From positions 1 to 26,711 of the forward strand of contig CANRLA010000009.1 of NCBI GenBank assembly GCA_947631315.1: DNA of 26,711 bases, in the 5' to 3' direction. The notes under the pieces are model-generated. The model saw only the letters and a list, made by a program, of their open reading frames with translations, had not been told where the DNA came from and ran no database searches. Shown piece after piece: positions 8,193 through 16,803 of the stretch (the first letter of the stretch is position 1; every line of letters starts with the position of its first letter). Source of the DNA: an uncultured Clostridia bacterium. GTDB lineage: Bacteria; Bacillota; Clostridia; TANB77; CAG-508. The translations under genes and the position numbers were made by a program.

Positions 8193-9845
8193 GTGAAAAC
8201 AAATAAAAAAATAATATCAATATTGTTAATTTGTATTCTATTATTTTCTACAATGAATATTAGTAATGTATATGCAAATTATTCAGTGTCTTTAACTGAG
8301 AGTAAAACAGTAGAGGTGGGAAATAGCGTTACAATTACTGCATCTGTAAATGCTGGAGCATGGAATTTAGCCTTATCAGGGAATGGAACTACTGAAGGCT
8401 TAGTAGGGCAAACTACAGTTGCTGGAAGTGCATCAGCTTCAAAAAGCATTACATTTACTCCAACTAGTGCAAGAACATATACATTTACTTTAACAGGGGA
8501 TATAACTGATTATGACACAGATGAAAATATAAATGTAAATAAAAGTTGTACTATAACGGTTAAGGAAAAAACTGTTGTGCAATCTAATCCAACTCCAAGT
8601 ACAGGAAATGAAGGTTCATCAGGGGCAGGAGGTCAGTCACAAACTCCAACAGAACAAAATAAAAATGAAGTAATTCCTCAGGATTCACCACAAACGCAAG
8701 AGCCAAAAGAAACTAAATCACAAAACAACCATTTAAGTTCTTTAGTTATAAATGATGGAGTTAGAAATTTAGACTTAAAACAAACTAGAACAGAACAAGT
8801 AGGATTCAATAGAGATGTAGAAGATTATACTGTAGTATTTGATGAAAGTTATGACTTTAATAATCTAGAAGTATTAAAAGTAGATGCAACTAAAGAAGAT
8901 AGCAAAGCTAAAATCTCAGGAACAGGTAATTATACGATAAATGAAGGGGACAACACTATTGAAGTAAAATGTACAGCAGAAGATGGAAAAGTAAAAACTT
9001 ATAGAATCAAAGTAACAAAACCAATAGTAATAAATAAATCAGAATTAAAGCTAGATTCATTAGAAATCTCATATATGAACGAAGATGAAAAAGTTCCAAT
9101 AATTCTTGATAATTTATTTAACTCAGAAACTTACGAATATAGTGCAAACATTGATGCAGATATTAATTCAATATTTGTAAAGTTATCTACTGCAAAGGTA
9201 AAAGACAAAGATATTATAGTCAAAGTTAATGGAAAAGAAGTATCTCGTGACCTTGAAGGAAACTTGAATGAAGAAGAAATAGAATTAGAAGATGGTAAAA
9301 ATACAATTAGGATAACACTTATATCTCCAGTAGATGAAGATGTACAAACTGACTATGTTTTAACTATTGATAGGGAAGCAGCAATGCCAGTTTCAACAGA
9401 AGAAGTTAGTGAAAATAAAATATTTGGTGGAAACATGAATCCATTTATAATATTAGGAGTAATTGCTGGAATTATTATATTATTGCTAATTATACTAGCG
9501 GTATTACTAATAATAAATCATAGGAGAAAGAAAAAAGCAGAGAAAGAACCATATATAAATGAAGAAAAAATAGAAGACTTAAATCAAGTTTATACAAATA
9601 GGCTTGATGGAAAAGAAAAGATGGAAGAACAGAATAATTTAGAAGAATCCTTAGAGAAGAATGATGAAAATAAAGAAACTTCTTTAAAACAAAGTGATAA
9701 AATAGATGAATCTAGCGAAGATATAAAAATAGATGAAGATAAAATATTAAAAGAAGCAGAGTACGAATTATTAAGCGATGAAGAAAGAAAAGCAAAATTA
9801 GAACAATTAGAAAAAGAATTAAAAGATAAAAATAAAAGAAAGTAA
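8193..9845 (+). CDS. Membrane-anchored surface protein with Ig-like and cadherin-like domains and long charged cytoplasmic tail
   Basis: This 550-residue protein starts at GTG, chosen because AGGAGG (8181-8186) lies 6 bases upstream; the ATG at 8188 is out of frame. It has a signal peptide at about 1-29 and a beta-rich Ig- or cohesin-like domain at about 30-125 (VEVGNSVTITASVNAGAWNL). A Pro/Gln/Ser linker leads to cadherin-like repeats at about 178-275 (LSSLVINDGVRNLDL ... KTYRIKVTK) and about 283-395 (ELKLDSLEISYMNE ... TDYVLTIDRE). A helix at about 415-440 follows, ending in NHRRKKK. Unlike its paralogue at 4302 it continues into about 110 residues of Glu/Lys-rich sequence, probably helical and cytoplasmic. 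It is co-transcribed with the hydrolase at 6061. Likely role: surface anchor or scaffold; the tail might contact cytoplasmic partners. Confidence 0.75.
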   Translation: MKTNKKIISILLICILLFSTMNISNVYANYSVSLTESKTVEVGNSVTITASVNAGAWNLALSGNGTTEGLVGQTTVAGSASASKSITFTPTSARTYTFTLTGDITDYDTDENINVNKSCTITVKEKTVVQSNPTPSTGNEGSSGAGGQSQTPTEQNKNEVIPQDSPQTQEPKETKSQNNHLSSLVINDGVRNLDLKQTRTEQVGFNRDVEDYTVVFDESYDFNNLEVLKVDATKEDSKAKISGTGNYTINEGDNTIEVKCTAEDGKVKTYRIKVTKPIVINKSELKLDSLEISYMNEDEKVPIILDNLFNSETYEYSANIDADINSIFVKLSTAKVKDKDIIVKVNGKEVSRDLEGNLNEEEIELEDGKNTIRITLISPVDEDVQTDYVLTIDREAAMPVSTEEVSENKIFGGNMNPFIILGVIAGIIILLLIILAVLLIINHRRKKKAEKEPYINEEKIEDLNQVYTNRLDGKEKMEEQNNLEESLEKNDENKETSLKQSDKIDESSEDIKIDEDKILKEAEYELLSDEERKAKLEQLEKELKDKNKRK

Positions 9846-9925
9846 TAAAAAGCAATAAAAAAATAATAAGAAAATTAATAAAATCGATTAAATATAAAAT
9901 AATTATTTTAGTAAAAGGATACTTT

Positions 9926-10567
9926 ATGGATATAGAAAAAATTACAAATAAAGAACAAAAATTAATTTTAGCAAAAATCATAGTTGATAAGGTTGAAAAC
10001 GGCCAAACCATTGGGTTTGGCTCGGGTTCAACCTCATATTTATCTGCAATAGAAATAGGTAAAAAGGTAAAAGCAGAAGGGCTAAAGATTAAGGCAATAC
10101 CTACTTCTCAATATATTGAAGATGTTTGCAATGAATATGGGATAGAAATAGGAAATATTATAGAAGATAATATTGACTGGGCTTTTGATGGTGCAGACGA
10201 AGTTGACTCAAACAATAACATGATTAAAGGAATGGGAAATGCAATGTTTAAAGAAAAATTAAATATATTGCAATCACCTAAAACCTATATATTGATAGAT
10301 AGTACAAAAGATGTACAAAAATTAGGACAAAATAATCCAGTGCCAATTGAAGTATTTCCAAAAGCTCTAAAATATGTATCAAGTGAACTTGAAAAGATAG
10401 GTGCTTATGAAATAATATATAAAGGTATGTCTGAAAATGGAAATTCTATATTACATGTAAAATTTAATGAGATTAACAATGAATTAGAAAAGCAAATAAA
10501 AAGTATAACAGGAGTAATAGAATCAGGACTATTTATAGGATACAATGTGGAGGTTATAAGAAGTTGA
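9926..10567 (+). CDS. rpiA: Ribose 5-phosphate isomerase A
   Basis: It interconverts ribose 5-phosphate and ribulose 5-phosphate in the cytoplasmic pentose phosphate pathway. The 213-residue product has the phosphate-binding FGSGSTS near residue 31 and the active-site DGADEVD. Asp88, Asp91, Lys101 and Glu110 keep exactly the spacing of Asp81, Asp84, Lys94 and Glu103 of the E. coli enzyme. The usual Gly-rich IKGGGG is changed to IKGMGNAMFKEK, so this is a somewhat diverged member, but all catalytic positions are present. The length is slightly below the usual 220-230. AAAGGA precedes the ATG. The stop overlaps the TTG start of the glycosyltransferase gene, so the two are coupled. Confidence 0.88.
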   Translation: MDIEKITNKEQKLILAKIIVDKVENGQTIGFGSGSTSYLSAIEIGKKVKAEGLKIKAIPTSQYIEDVCNEYGIEIGNIIEDNIDWAFDGADEVDSNNNMIKGMGNAMFKEKLNILQSPKTYILIDSTKDVQKLGQNNPVPIEVFPKALKYVSSELEKIGAYEIIYKGMSENGNSILHVKFNEINNELEKQIKSITGVIESGLFIGYNVEVIRS

Positions 10568-11637
10568 AAAAAATACTATTTGCAGCATATTCACTAGACT
10601 ATGGAGGAATTGAAACCTCTCTTATAAGTTTATTAAAAAAAATAAGTTCAAAGTATGAAGTAACCCTATGCTTAGAAGAAAAGCAAGGGGTATATTTAAA
10701 AGATGTTCCTAAAAATGTAAATATCATAACATATAAACCTAACAAAAATAAAATTGTACTAATTAGAAAAATTTCAAATTTATTTAAGCAAATAGGATTT
10801 AAATTAAAATACAAAAATAAATTTGATTTTTCAGCTTGCTTTGCAACATATAGTTTTCCAGCTTCCTTTGTTGCAAGAACTGCAAGTAAAAACTGTGCTA
10901 TATGGGTTCACAATAATTATATGGATCTTTATGATGCAAAAATAATGAAATATAGAAAGTTCTTTAAAGACTTGAATATATATGATTTTAAGAAAATAGT
11001 TTTTGTGTCAGAGATGGACAAAAGAGTGTTTATAGCACAATTCCCTGAATGTGCTAAGAAGGCATGCGTATGCAACAATTTAATAAATTATGAAGAAATA
11101 CTAAAAAAATCAGAAGAAGTAGTAGATGATTTTAAAAAGGAAAAAGTAGTAACATTTATCAATATTGGCAGACATGATGAAAAACAGAAAAAACTAACTA
11201 GAATAATAGAAGCTACAAAAAGACTAAATAAAGAAGGATACAAATTTAGAGTTGTATTTGTAGGAAAAGGAACAGCAACTAATGAATACAAAAAATTAGC
11301 AGAAAACATAAAAAATATTGAATTTTTAGGTGCTAAGAAAAATCCATATCCATATTTAAAAAATAGTGATGCTTTTTTAATGTCATCAGAATTTGAAGGA
11401 TACCCAGTTGTATTTTTAGAAGCAAAAGTATTAGGAAAGCCTATAATAACAACAGATGTATCAGATAGCAAAAAAGACATAGTAGGAAAATATGGAATAG
11501 TAACTGAAAAAAGTGATAAAGGCGTTTATGAAGGAATGAAAAAGTTTATAAAAGATGGATTTGAAATGGAAAAATTTGATCCACAAGAATATAATAATGA
11601 GATTTTAAAAAGATTAGATGAAATTATAAATAGATAA
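10564..11637 (+). CDS. Glycosyltransferase family 4 (GT-B fold)
   Basis: This is a 357-residue cytoplasmic or membrane-associated GT-B enzyme. The start is TTG, overlapping the rpiA stop as TTGA, with GGAGG at 10549-10553. The N-terminal half begins with KKILFAAYSLDYGGIETSL, the usual first strand and glycine loop, and includes WVHNNYMD. The C-terminal half has FINIGRHDEKQKKL, then FEGYPVVFLEAKVLGKPIIT, which holds the E-x7-E motif that binds the sugar-nucleotide donor in retaining GT4 enzymes. The acceptor and sugar are unknown. Polysaccharide, glycolipid or surface-protein glycan synthesis are all possible. It is followed by a palindromic repeat and a terminator. Confidence 0.85.
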   Translation: MKKILFAAYSLDYGGIETSLISLLKKISSKYEVTLCLEEKQGVYLKDVPKNVNIITYKPNKNKIVLIRKISNLFKQIGFKLKYKNKFDFSACFATYSFPASFVARTASKNCAIWVHNNYMDLYDAKIMKYRKFFKDLNIYDFKKIVFVSEMDKRVFIAQFPECAKKACVCNNLINYEEILKKSEEVVDDFKKEKVVTFINIGRHDEKQKKLTRIIEATKRLNKEGYKFRVVFVGKGTATNEYKKLAENIKNIEFLGAKKNPYPYLKNSDAFLMSSEFEGYPVVFLEAKVLGKPIITTDVSDSKKDIVGKYGIVTEKSDKGVYEGMKKFIKDGFEMEKFDPQEYNNEILKRLDEIINR

Positions 11638-11677
11638 ATCGTTGCCTAAATCTTTGATTTCATATCAACGATTATAT
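11636..11677 (+). repeat. Dispersed palindromic repeat, copy 1
   Basis: This 42-base element begins within the glycosyltransferase stop codon. The outer arms AATCGTTG and CAACGATT (8 bp) enclose an inner AAATC-TTT-GATTT hairpin. A second copy lies inverted at 17927-17968, with about 36 of 42 positions matching. Confidence 0.6.
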
Positions 11678-11681
11678 GGAA

Positions 11682-11718
11682 AAAATAATAAGTAAATAAG
11701 TTTACTTATTATTTTTAA
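11682..11718 (+). terminator. AT-rich rho-independent terminator after glycosyltransferase gene
   Basis: A perfect 15-bp stem (11682-11696 with 11701-11715) has a 4-base TAAG loop, and its 3' arm merges into a T run. It is very AT-rich but long. It lies between the glycosyltransferase and methyltransferase genes. Confidence 0.65.
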
Positions 11719-11752
11719 AATTTAAGAAATAAAAGATAGAAAGGAAAAATTC

Positions 11753-12694
11753 ATGAGTTCAATTATTATTGCAAAATCTAAATTACCAATTGAATTTACT
11801 CAAAGTTTGTATAAAGAGTATGGAAATAGAGTAGCAGATAAAATTGTAACAGGAATGTTAGAAGAAAGATATACTACATTAAGAGTTAATAACTTAAAAG
11901 CAAATAAAGAAGATATAATAAAAAGTTTTAACGAATTAGATGTTCAATTTGAAGAAGTTAGTTTTATTAAAGATGCTTTTATAATAAAAAATAAAACTGA
12001 AAAGCAAATACAAGATTTTGAAATTTATAAAAATGGAAAAATATATTTGCAAAGTTTGTCTAGTATGATACCACCCATTATATTAAATCCAAGAATAAAT
12101 GATAGAGTATTAGATTTAGCAGCAGCCCCAGGAAGCAAGACTACTCAAATGGCATGCATTATGAAAAACAATGGATATATTTTAGCAAACGAAATAGATA
12201 AAATTAGATGTGAAAGACTGAAATATAATGTAAATCTTCAAGACGCAAAGATTGTGGAAATAAGTAATGAAGATGGAAGAAATATTGGAAAAAATATGCA
12301 AGAAAAATTTGACAAAGTACTATTAGATGTACCATGCAGTGGAGAAGGAAGATTTTTAGTAAATAAACCAAATACATATTCAAATTGGTCAGAAAAACAA
12401 GTACTAGAATTATCAAATCTTCAAAAAGAGTTATTTGAAAGTGGATATAATGCACTAAAATCAGGTGGTACAATGGTATACTCAACTTGCACATTAAACA
12501 AGATGGAAAATGAAAATGTTATTGATTGGGTAATAAAAAAATATGATATAGAAGTAATTGAAACAGATTTTAAAATAAAGGAAGCAATAAAGTCAAACTG
12601 TAAAGGTTTAGATAAAAATATAGAAAAAGCAATAAAAATTATACCATCAAAAACTATGGAAGGATTTTTCGTTTGCTTAATTAGGAAAAAATAG
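11753..12694 (+). CDS. NOL1/NOP2/Sun (RsmB/RsmF-like) RNA cytosine-C5 methyltransferase
   Basis: This 313-residue SAM-dependent enzyme adds a methyl group to C5 of a cytosine in rRNA or tRNA. The SAM-binding motif I is LDLAAAPGSKTTQ. Motif IV is LLDVPCSGEGRF with Cys195, and motif VI is YSTCTLNKMENE with Cys246. These two cysteines are the release and nucleophile pair of the family. The N-terminal 100 residues resemble the shared RNA-binding arm. It is shorter than RsmB (about 430) and lacks the NusB-like domain and the C-terminal extension seen in RsmF, so the exact target base is open. AAAGGA lies upstream of the ATG. It is probably transcribed alone. Confidence 0.88.
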   Translation: MSSIIIAKSKLPIEFTQSLYKEYGNRVADKIVTGMLEERYTTLRVNNLKANKEDIIKSFNELDVQFEEVSFIKDAFIIKNKTEKQIQDFEIYKNGKIYLQSLSSMIPPIILNPRINDRVLDLAAAPGSKTTQMACIMKNNGYILANEIDKIRCERLKYNVNLQDAKIVEISNEDGRNIGKNMQEKFDKVLLDVPCSGEGRFLVNKPNTYSNWSEKQVLELSNLQKELFESGYNALKSGGTMVYSTCTLNKMENENVIDWVIKKYDIEVIETDFKIKEAIKSNCKGLDKNIEKAIKIIPSKTMEGFFVCLIRKK

Positions 12695-12749
12695 GTAAAA
12701 GTAAAGAAAACTTAATATAAATTTAAAGTAAATTTAATAAACAAATGTG

Positions 12750-12779
12750 TTGACATTATTTCAGAGGCCATGATAAAAT
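12750..12779 (+). promoter_or_regulatory. Predicted sigma-A promoter of transglutaminase-like gene
   Basis: TTGACA at 12750-12755 and TAAAAT at 12774-12779 are 18 bases apart, with TG at 12771-12772 extending the -10. The start codon is 39 bases downstream, with AAGGAG at 12803-12808. Confidence 0.65.
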
Positions 12780-12817
12780 TAAAAAGCTAAAAATATAGTA
12801 AAAAGGAGAGAGAAGTT

Positions 12818-15800
12818 ATGAGAAAAAGAAAATTTATTGCAACAATTATTGCTATAGCATTATTAGTACCACAATTTTATTGGCTAAGCTTCATTGCACC
12901 AACTGAAGTTTATGCAGTAGAACAAACTAATATTGCTGAAAAATACTTTTACAATCAATTAACAGAAGAAGCAAAAGTATTTTATGATGCATTAGACAGC
13001 ATGTTATACAATAATGATTATTCAAAGATAAAAGGAGAATTAGGAAAACAAGATACTAAATTTGGAGTTAATTCTTATGATTTAACAGACAAATTTGATG
13101 AAGGTGGAAATTCTCTACAGCAAAGTTTACATAGTAAACTTGAAGCTTATACAAAAGGTAATCAAGAATTACTAAATTTAATGGCTACCGGTAGAGATGC
13201 TTGGATGGCTGACCATGCTGGAGCATTTTATGTAGATTCTAGCAACATTACTCTTAGAGTAACAAGAGACAACCAACAAAAATTACATGTTTTTATTGGT
13301 GTAGGAAGAACAGATACTTATATTAACAAAACTTTTTGGGACTCGGCAGAAAAGAAAGTAAAAAAAGATGAACTTATCAAAGCTTTAGATGCAGTTAAGT
13401 CTGCTAAAGATGAAATGGTAAAAGAAGTAAAAAGTGTTAAGGCAGTTGCTGGTCAAAGTTTACAAGAGCAACAAGCTAGAAAAGCACATGACTTAATTAT
13501 TGCAGCAAATACATACAAATTAGAAGAAACAATTATTGACGAAAATAAAAATGATGGCAAGAATGGAGATCCATATAGTGTGAGAAATGTTTATGGTGCA
13601 TTTGTTACTCATGAAATCGTTTGCGAAGGTTTTGGTAGAGCTTTCAAAATGATTATGGACGAAGTTAATATTCCTTGTATTTTAGTTTATGGAGCATTTG
13701 TTTCAACAAATCAATATGAAGAACATTTATGGAATTATGTTCAATTAGAAGATGGAAAATGGTATGGTATTGACCTTACATGGGATAATACAGATGAAAT
13801 AGAAGATGAAGGATATGCTGGAAAGCATGAGAAAATTAGAGCAGAATACTTCCTTGCAGGAAATGATAAAATGCAAATGAATCATTTAGTTACAGGAACA
13901 ATGTCTGCTGCTAAATATGAATTCAAATATCCTGAATTAGAAGCATCTAGTGATAGATATGCAATAGCTTCTGAAAATGCAGGTTTAACAGTTGAAATCG
14001 ATACTGATAACTATGATACAGAAGATGAAATTGATGCTTCAAAATTAAAAATTAGTTATGTAGTTGACTTAAACGAGAACGGTGTAATCGACGCAGGAGA
14101 GCGAATGGGATACACTGAAGCTAAGAAACATGGATATTATTTTGTTAGTAAATTCTTAGCTTATAATAAGGCTGATGTAGAAGGACATCATCCTGGAAGC
14201 ACTGTAATAGGTGGCTCAGACGAGAGTTGGGGAGGTTCAGCTTTCTATGCTTATGTTGACCCTAACATATATGGTTCAGTTACTGATGTTACAGAAGATA
14301 ATGGAGATTCATATATTTCATTCTACAATGCAAATAGCCAATTTATGCAATTTGGTGTAACAGATTGTGCTCCATGGACTTATGAAGATTGGGTAGCAGC
14401 AGGTAGTAAAAAAGAGAATATAGAAAAAATGACAACATATTTTGGGACTTCAGCTGATTTATTAGCAGTATCAGATATGGTATTTAATCCAAATGGAGAT
14501 TATATAGCAGCACCATATATTAAAAGAGCAAATCCAATTCTAAATTCTACAATGTATATTGGAGAGACATATCACTGTGAAGTAGAATATGATGATATTT
14601 TAATACCAGTTGAAGGAAAACAATTAAGTGAAGTTGGTTACAATGTTACAATTGAATATTCTTCAAATGAAGGAAGTAATGATTATAAAATAGAGAACTT
14701 TAAATTTGATGGAAAGAGTACAGTAACATTTGACTTTACACCGAGTGAGAAATATGCTGATGATTCTATTTTCTATAATATAGAACTTACAAACCTTATG
14801 GGTCAAAAGAGTGGAAAACCACCAATGTTAATCAATTGGTTCTGTGCTCATAGATGTTCAGCTTATGCTTATAAATCACAAGGTTTCGATTGGAATGTTT
14901 ATGGAAAACCTAGTCTAATGGATGATGTAAACTTAGATGAACTTTCAGAATCAGAAAATGAAGATTTATCTGAATTATTAAAACATAGATTAACTCTTGT
15001 TACTACAACTACAAAACCATCTGAAGAAAAAGCCATGAAAGACTTACTTGACAAAGGAAAAGATAAAGATGGTGAGAATTTAGATGTAGGTGGAACAATT
15101 GAAAAAACAGAAACATACAATATTACTTTAACACTATGTAAAGCTCAAAAAATAAGTGATGGACAAAAGGTTAGAGTTATGCTTGGTTTCCCAGCTGGAT
15201 ATGGTCCAGAAGATGCTGGAGTTACATTTAAAGCATATCACTACATAAAAGATAAAACAGGAAGAATTACAGGAGTTGAAGAAATTCCATGTTATATTAC
15301 TGAATTAGGTTTAATTGTAGAATGCGAAAGTTTCAGTCCATTTACAATAGCTACAATAAAAAATTCTGAATTAGGAAAAGTCGCTGACCAAAAAACAAAG
15401 ACTATAATATTCCAATCAAGTAAAGGTGGCGATGTCTATATTGATGGTAAGAAAGCAGATAGTATAGTTTTAGATGAAAGCCAAAAGAGTGAAGTGGAAT
15501 TAAAAATAAAACCTGAAGCTGGCTATGTTGTTGATAATATAGTTTTTGGAAATCAAGTAGTTAATTTAGAAAACAAACAAATTAGTCAAGATGATAGTAG
15601 TGAAATAACATATACTTTAAAATATAGTGACTTAACTGAAGAAGAATTTAATTCTTTAGTTGCTAAAGTAGCATTTATACCTAAATCTACTATAGAAGAA
15701 GAAAAGAAAGAACATATGACGGTTGTCGCTCAACCATTAGTTGCACAACCTGAATTCGAGTTAGCTACAGTTACAAATAAAATAGTTACTGTTAATCAAG

Positions 15801-16735
15801 AAGAGAGACAAAGTATTGAAGAAAAGCAATTAGCAAACTCTTTTAACAAAGATGATATTATTGAAGTTTCTTATTCATTAACAGGTATGACAGATGTAAA
15901 AGAAAAAATTGATAAAATTAAAGCTACTTTAACTTATGATAAAGATGCTTTCGAATATGTAGAAGATAGCATAAAAAGTGGAGATAAATGGAACTTTACT
16001 GTAAATAAATCTAAAGATGGAGAATTAAACATTTCAGGAGAAAGTCAAGCAGAAGAAAAATCAGAACAAATTGGTGATGTATTTAGTGTAAGATTTAAAG
16101 TACTAAAAGATGAAGATTCTCAACAAGCAATTGCATTAAGTAACATTATAGGCGGAGAAAATAAGGAAGAAAATACTCCAGTTTGCACAGATGTTGTAAC
16201 AAATATTATGACTGCTAAAAAACAAGTTGAAACAGAAAATGAAATAAAACCAGTGGATGGTTCGAAATGCACTATTAAAGACGATATTATTTTAGGTATA
16301 AATCCAAAATCTACTATTTCAGAATTATCAGAAGAACTTAAATCTGACGGCAACAAATTAATAACATACTATGGTACAAAACTTAAAGAAAATGAAGATG
16401 GAAATATAGTAGCAGATGCTGAAAACCTATTACAAGTATCAACAAAATTGACAGGTGATGATGTATTATGCACAGGAGATTCTGCTAAAATAGGAAATAA
16501 AACTTATATGATAGTTATGAGTGGTGATGTTGATGGCAGTGGAGACTTAGATATGAGTGACATTGCATTAGTATTATCAAGTTATAGAGCAGAAGATGCG
16601 AACGACAAATTAAAAGGAATTTATAAACAAGCTGGAAATGTGGATGAAAACGTTGAAGTAGATATGACAGATGTTGCTAACATGCTAAATTATTATCGAA
16701 AACTACAAAGTTCACCAAAACCGGACGCAGATTAG
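12818..16735 (+). CDS. Large secreted transglutaminase-like protein with cohesin-like and dockerin-like modules
   Basis: This 1305-residue protein has a signal peptide at about 1-35. Residues about 225-335 form a transglutaminase-like (papain-fold) domain: VCEGFGRAFKMIMDEVNIPC with Cys269, EEHLWNYVQLEDGKWYGIDL with His303 and Asp319, giving a full Cys-His-Asp triad. A long middle region, with one EF-hand-like loop (DLNENGVIDAGE), contains beta-rich segments I cannot name. Residues about 1007-1125 resemble a cohesin (LTGMTDVKEKIDKIKATLTY ... IGDVFSVRFKVL). A small module then precedes two dockerin-like loops, DVDGSGDLDMSD (from Asp1237) and NVDENVEVDMTD. The family includes crosslinking enzymes and proteases, so the reaction is uncertain. 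It is followed 65 bases later by the membrane cohesin gene, probably in the same operon. Confidence 0.8.
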   Translation: MRKRKFIATIIAIALLVPQFYWLSFIAPTEVYAVEQTNIAEKYFYNQLTEEAKVFYDALDSMLYNNDYSKIKGELGKQDTKFGVNSYDLTDKFDEGGNSLQQSLHSKLEAYTKGNQELLNLMATGRDAWMADHAGAFYVDSSNITLRVTRDNQQKLHVFIGVGRTDTYINKTFWDSAEKKVKKDELIKALDAVKSAKDEMVKEVKSVKAVAGQSLQEQQARKAHDLIIAANTYKLEETIIDENKNDGKNGDPYSVRNVYGAFVTHEIVCEGFGRAFKMIMDEVNIPCILVYGAFVSTNQYEEHLWNYVQLEDGKWYGIDLTWDNTDEIEDEGYAGKHEKIRAEYFLAGNDKMQMNHLVTGTMSAAKYEFKYPELEASSDRYAIASENAGLTVEIDTDNYDTEDEIDASKLKISYVVDLNENGVIDAGERMGYTEAKKHGYYFVSKFLAYNKADVEGHHPGSTVIGGSDESWGGSAFYAYVDPNIYGSVTDVTEDNGDSYISFYNANSQFMQFGVTDCAPWTYEDWVAAGSKKENIEKMTTYFGTSADLLAVSDMVFNPNGDYIAAPYIKRANPILNSTMYIGETYHCEVEYDDILIPVEGKQLSEVGYNVTIEYSSNEGSNDYKIENFKFDGKSTVTFDFTPSEKYADDSIFYNIELTNLMGQKSGKPPMLINWFCAHRCSAYAYKSQGFDWNVYGKPSLMDDVNLDELSESENEDLSELLKHRLTLVTTTTKPSEEKAMKDLLDKGKDKDGENLDVGGTIEKTETYNITLTLCKAQKISDGQKVRVMLGFPAGYGPEDAGVTFKAYHYIKDKTGRITGVEEIPCYITELGLIVECESFSPFTIATIKNSELGKVADQKTKTIIFQSSKGGDVYIDGKKADSIVLDESQKSEVELKIKPEAGYVVDNIVFGNQVVNLENKQISQDDSSEITYTLKYSDLTEEEFNSLVAKVAFIPKSTIEEEKKEHMTVVAQPLVAQPEFELATVTNKIVTVNQEERQSIEEKQLANSFNKDDIIEVSYSLTGMTDVKEKIDKIKATLTYDKDAFEYVEDSIKSGDKWNFTVNKSKDGELNISGESQAEEKSEQIGDVFSVRFKVLKDEDSQQAIALSNIIGGENKEENTPVCTDVVTNIMTAKKQVETENEIKPVDGSKCTIKDDIILGINPKSTISELSEELKSDGNKLITYYGTKLKENEDGNIVADAENLLQVSTKLTGDDVLCTGDSAKIGNKTYMIVMSGDVDGSGDLDMSDIALVLSSYRAEDANDKLKGIYKQAGNVDENVEVDMTDVANMLNYYRKLQSSPKPDAD

Positions 16736-16738
16736 TAG

Positions 16739-16803
16739 AAAGGAGGAATTAATTAATTAAATAGATTGATAATTCTATATAATTGATTATACGAAGAATT
16801 ATG
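16739..16803 (+). promoter_or_regulatory. Distant Shine-Dalgarno and hairpin before the cohesin gene
   Basis: AAAGGAGGAA at 16739-16748 is a near-perfect ribosome binding site but lies 54 bases before the only good ATG (16801). Between them 16750-16765 pairs with 16774-16789, giving 15 of 16 pairs (one G-T, one A-A mismatch) with an 8-base loop. Folding would shorten the effective spacing to roughly 14 bases. The bridging role is inference. Confidence 0.45.

Noticed and set aside
16783..16800. TTG start extending the cohesin protein by six residues
   Set aside because: The TTG lies in the hairpin arm with no ribosome binding site. Starting at ATG 16801 gives a normal signal peptide.
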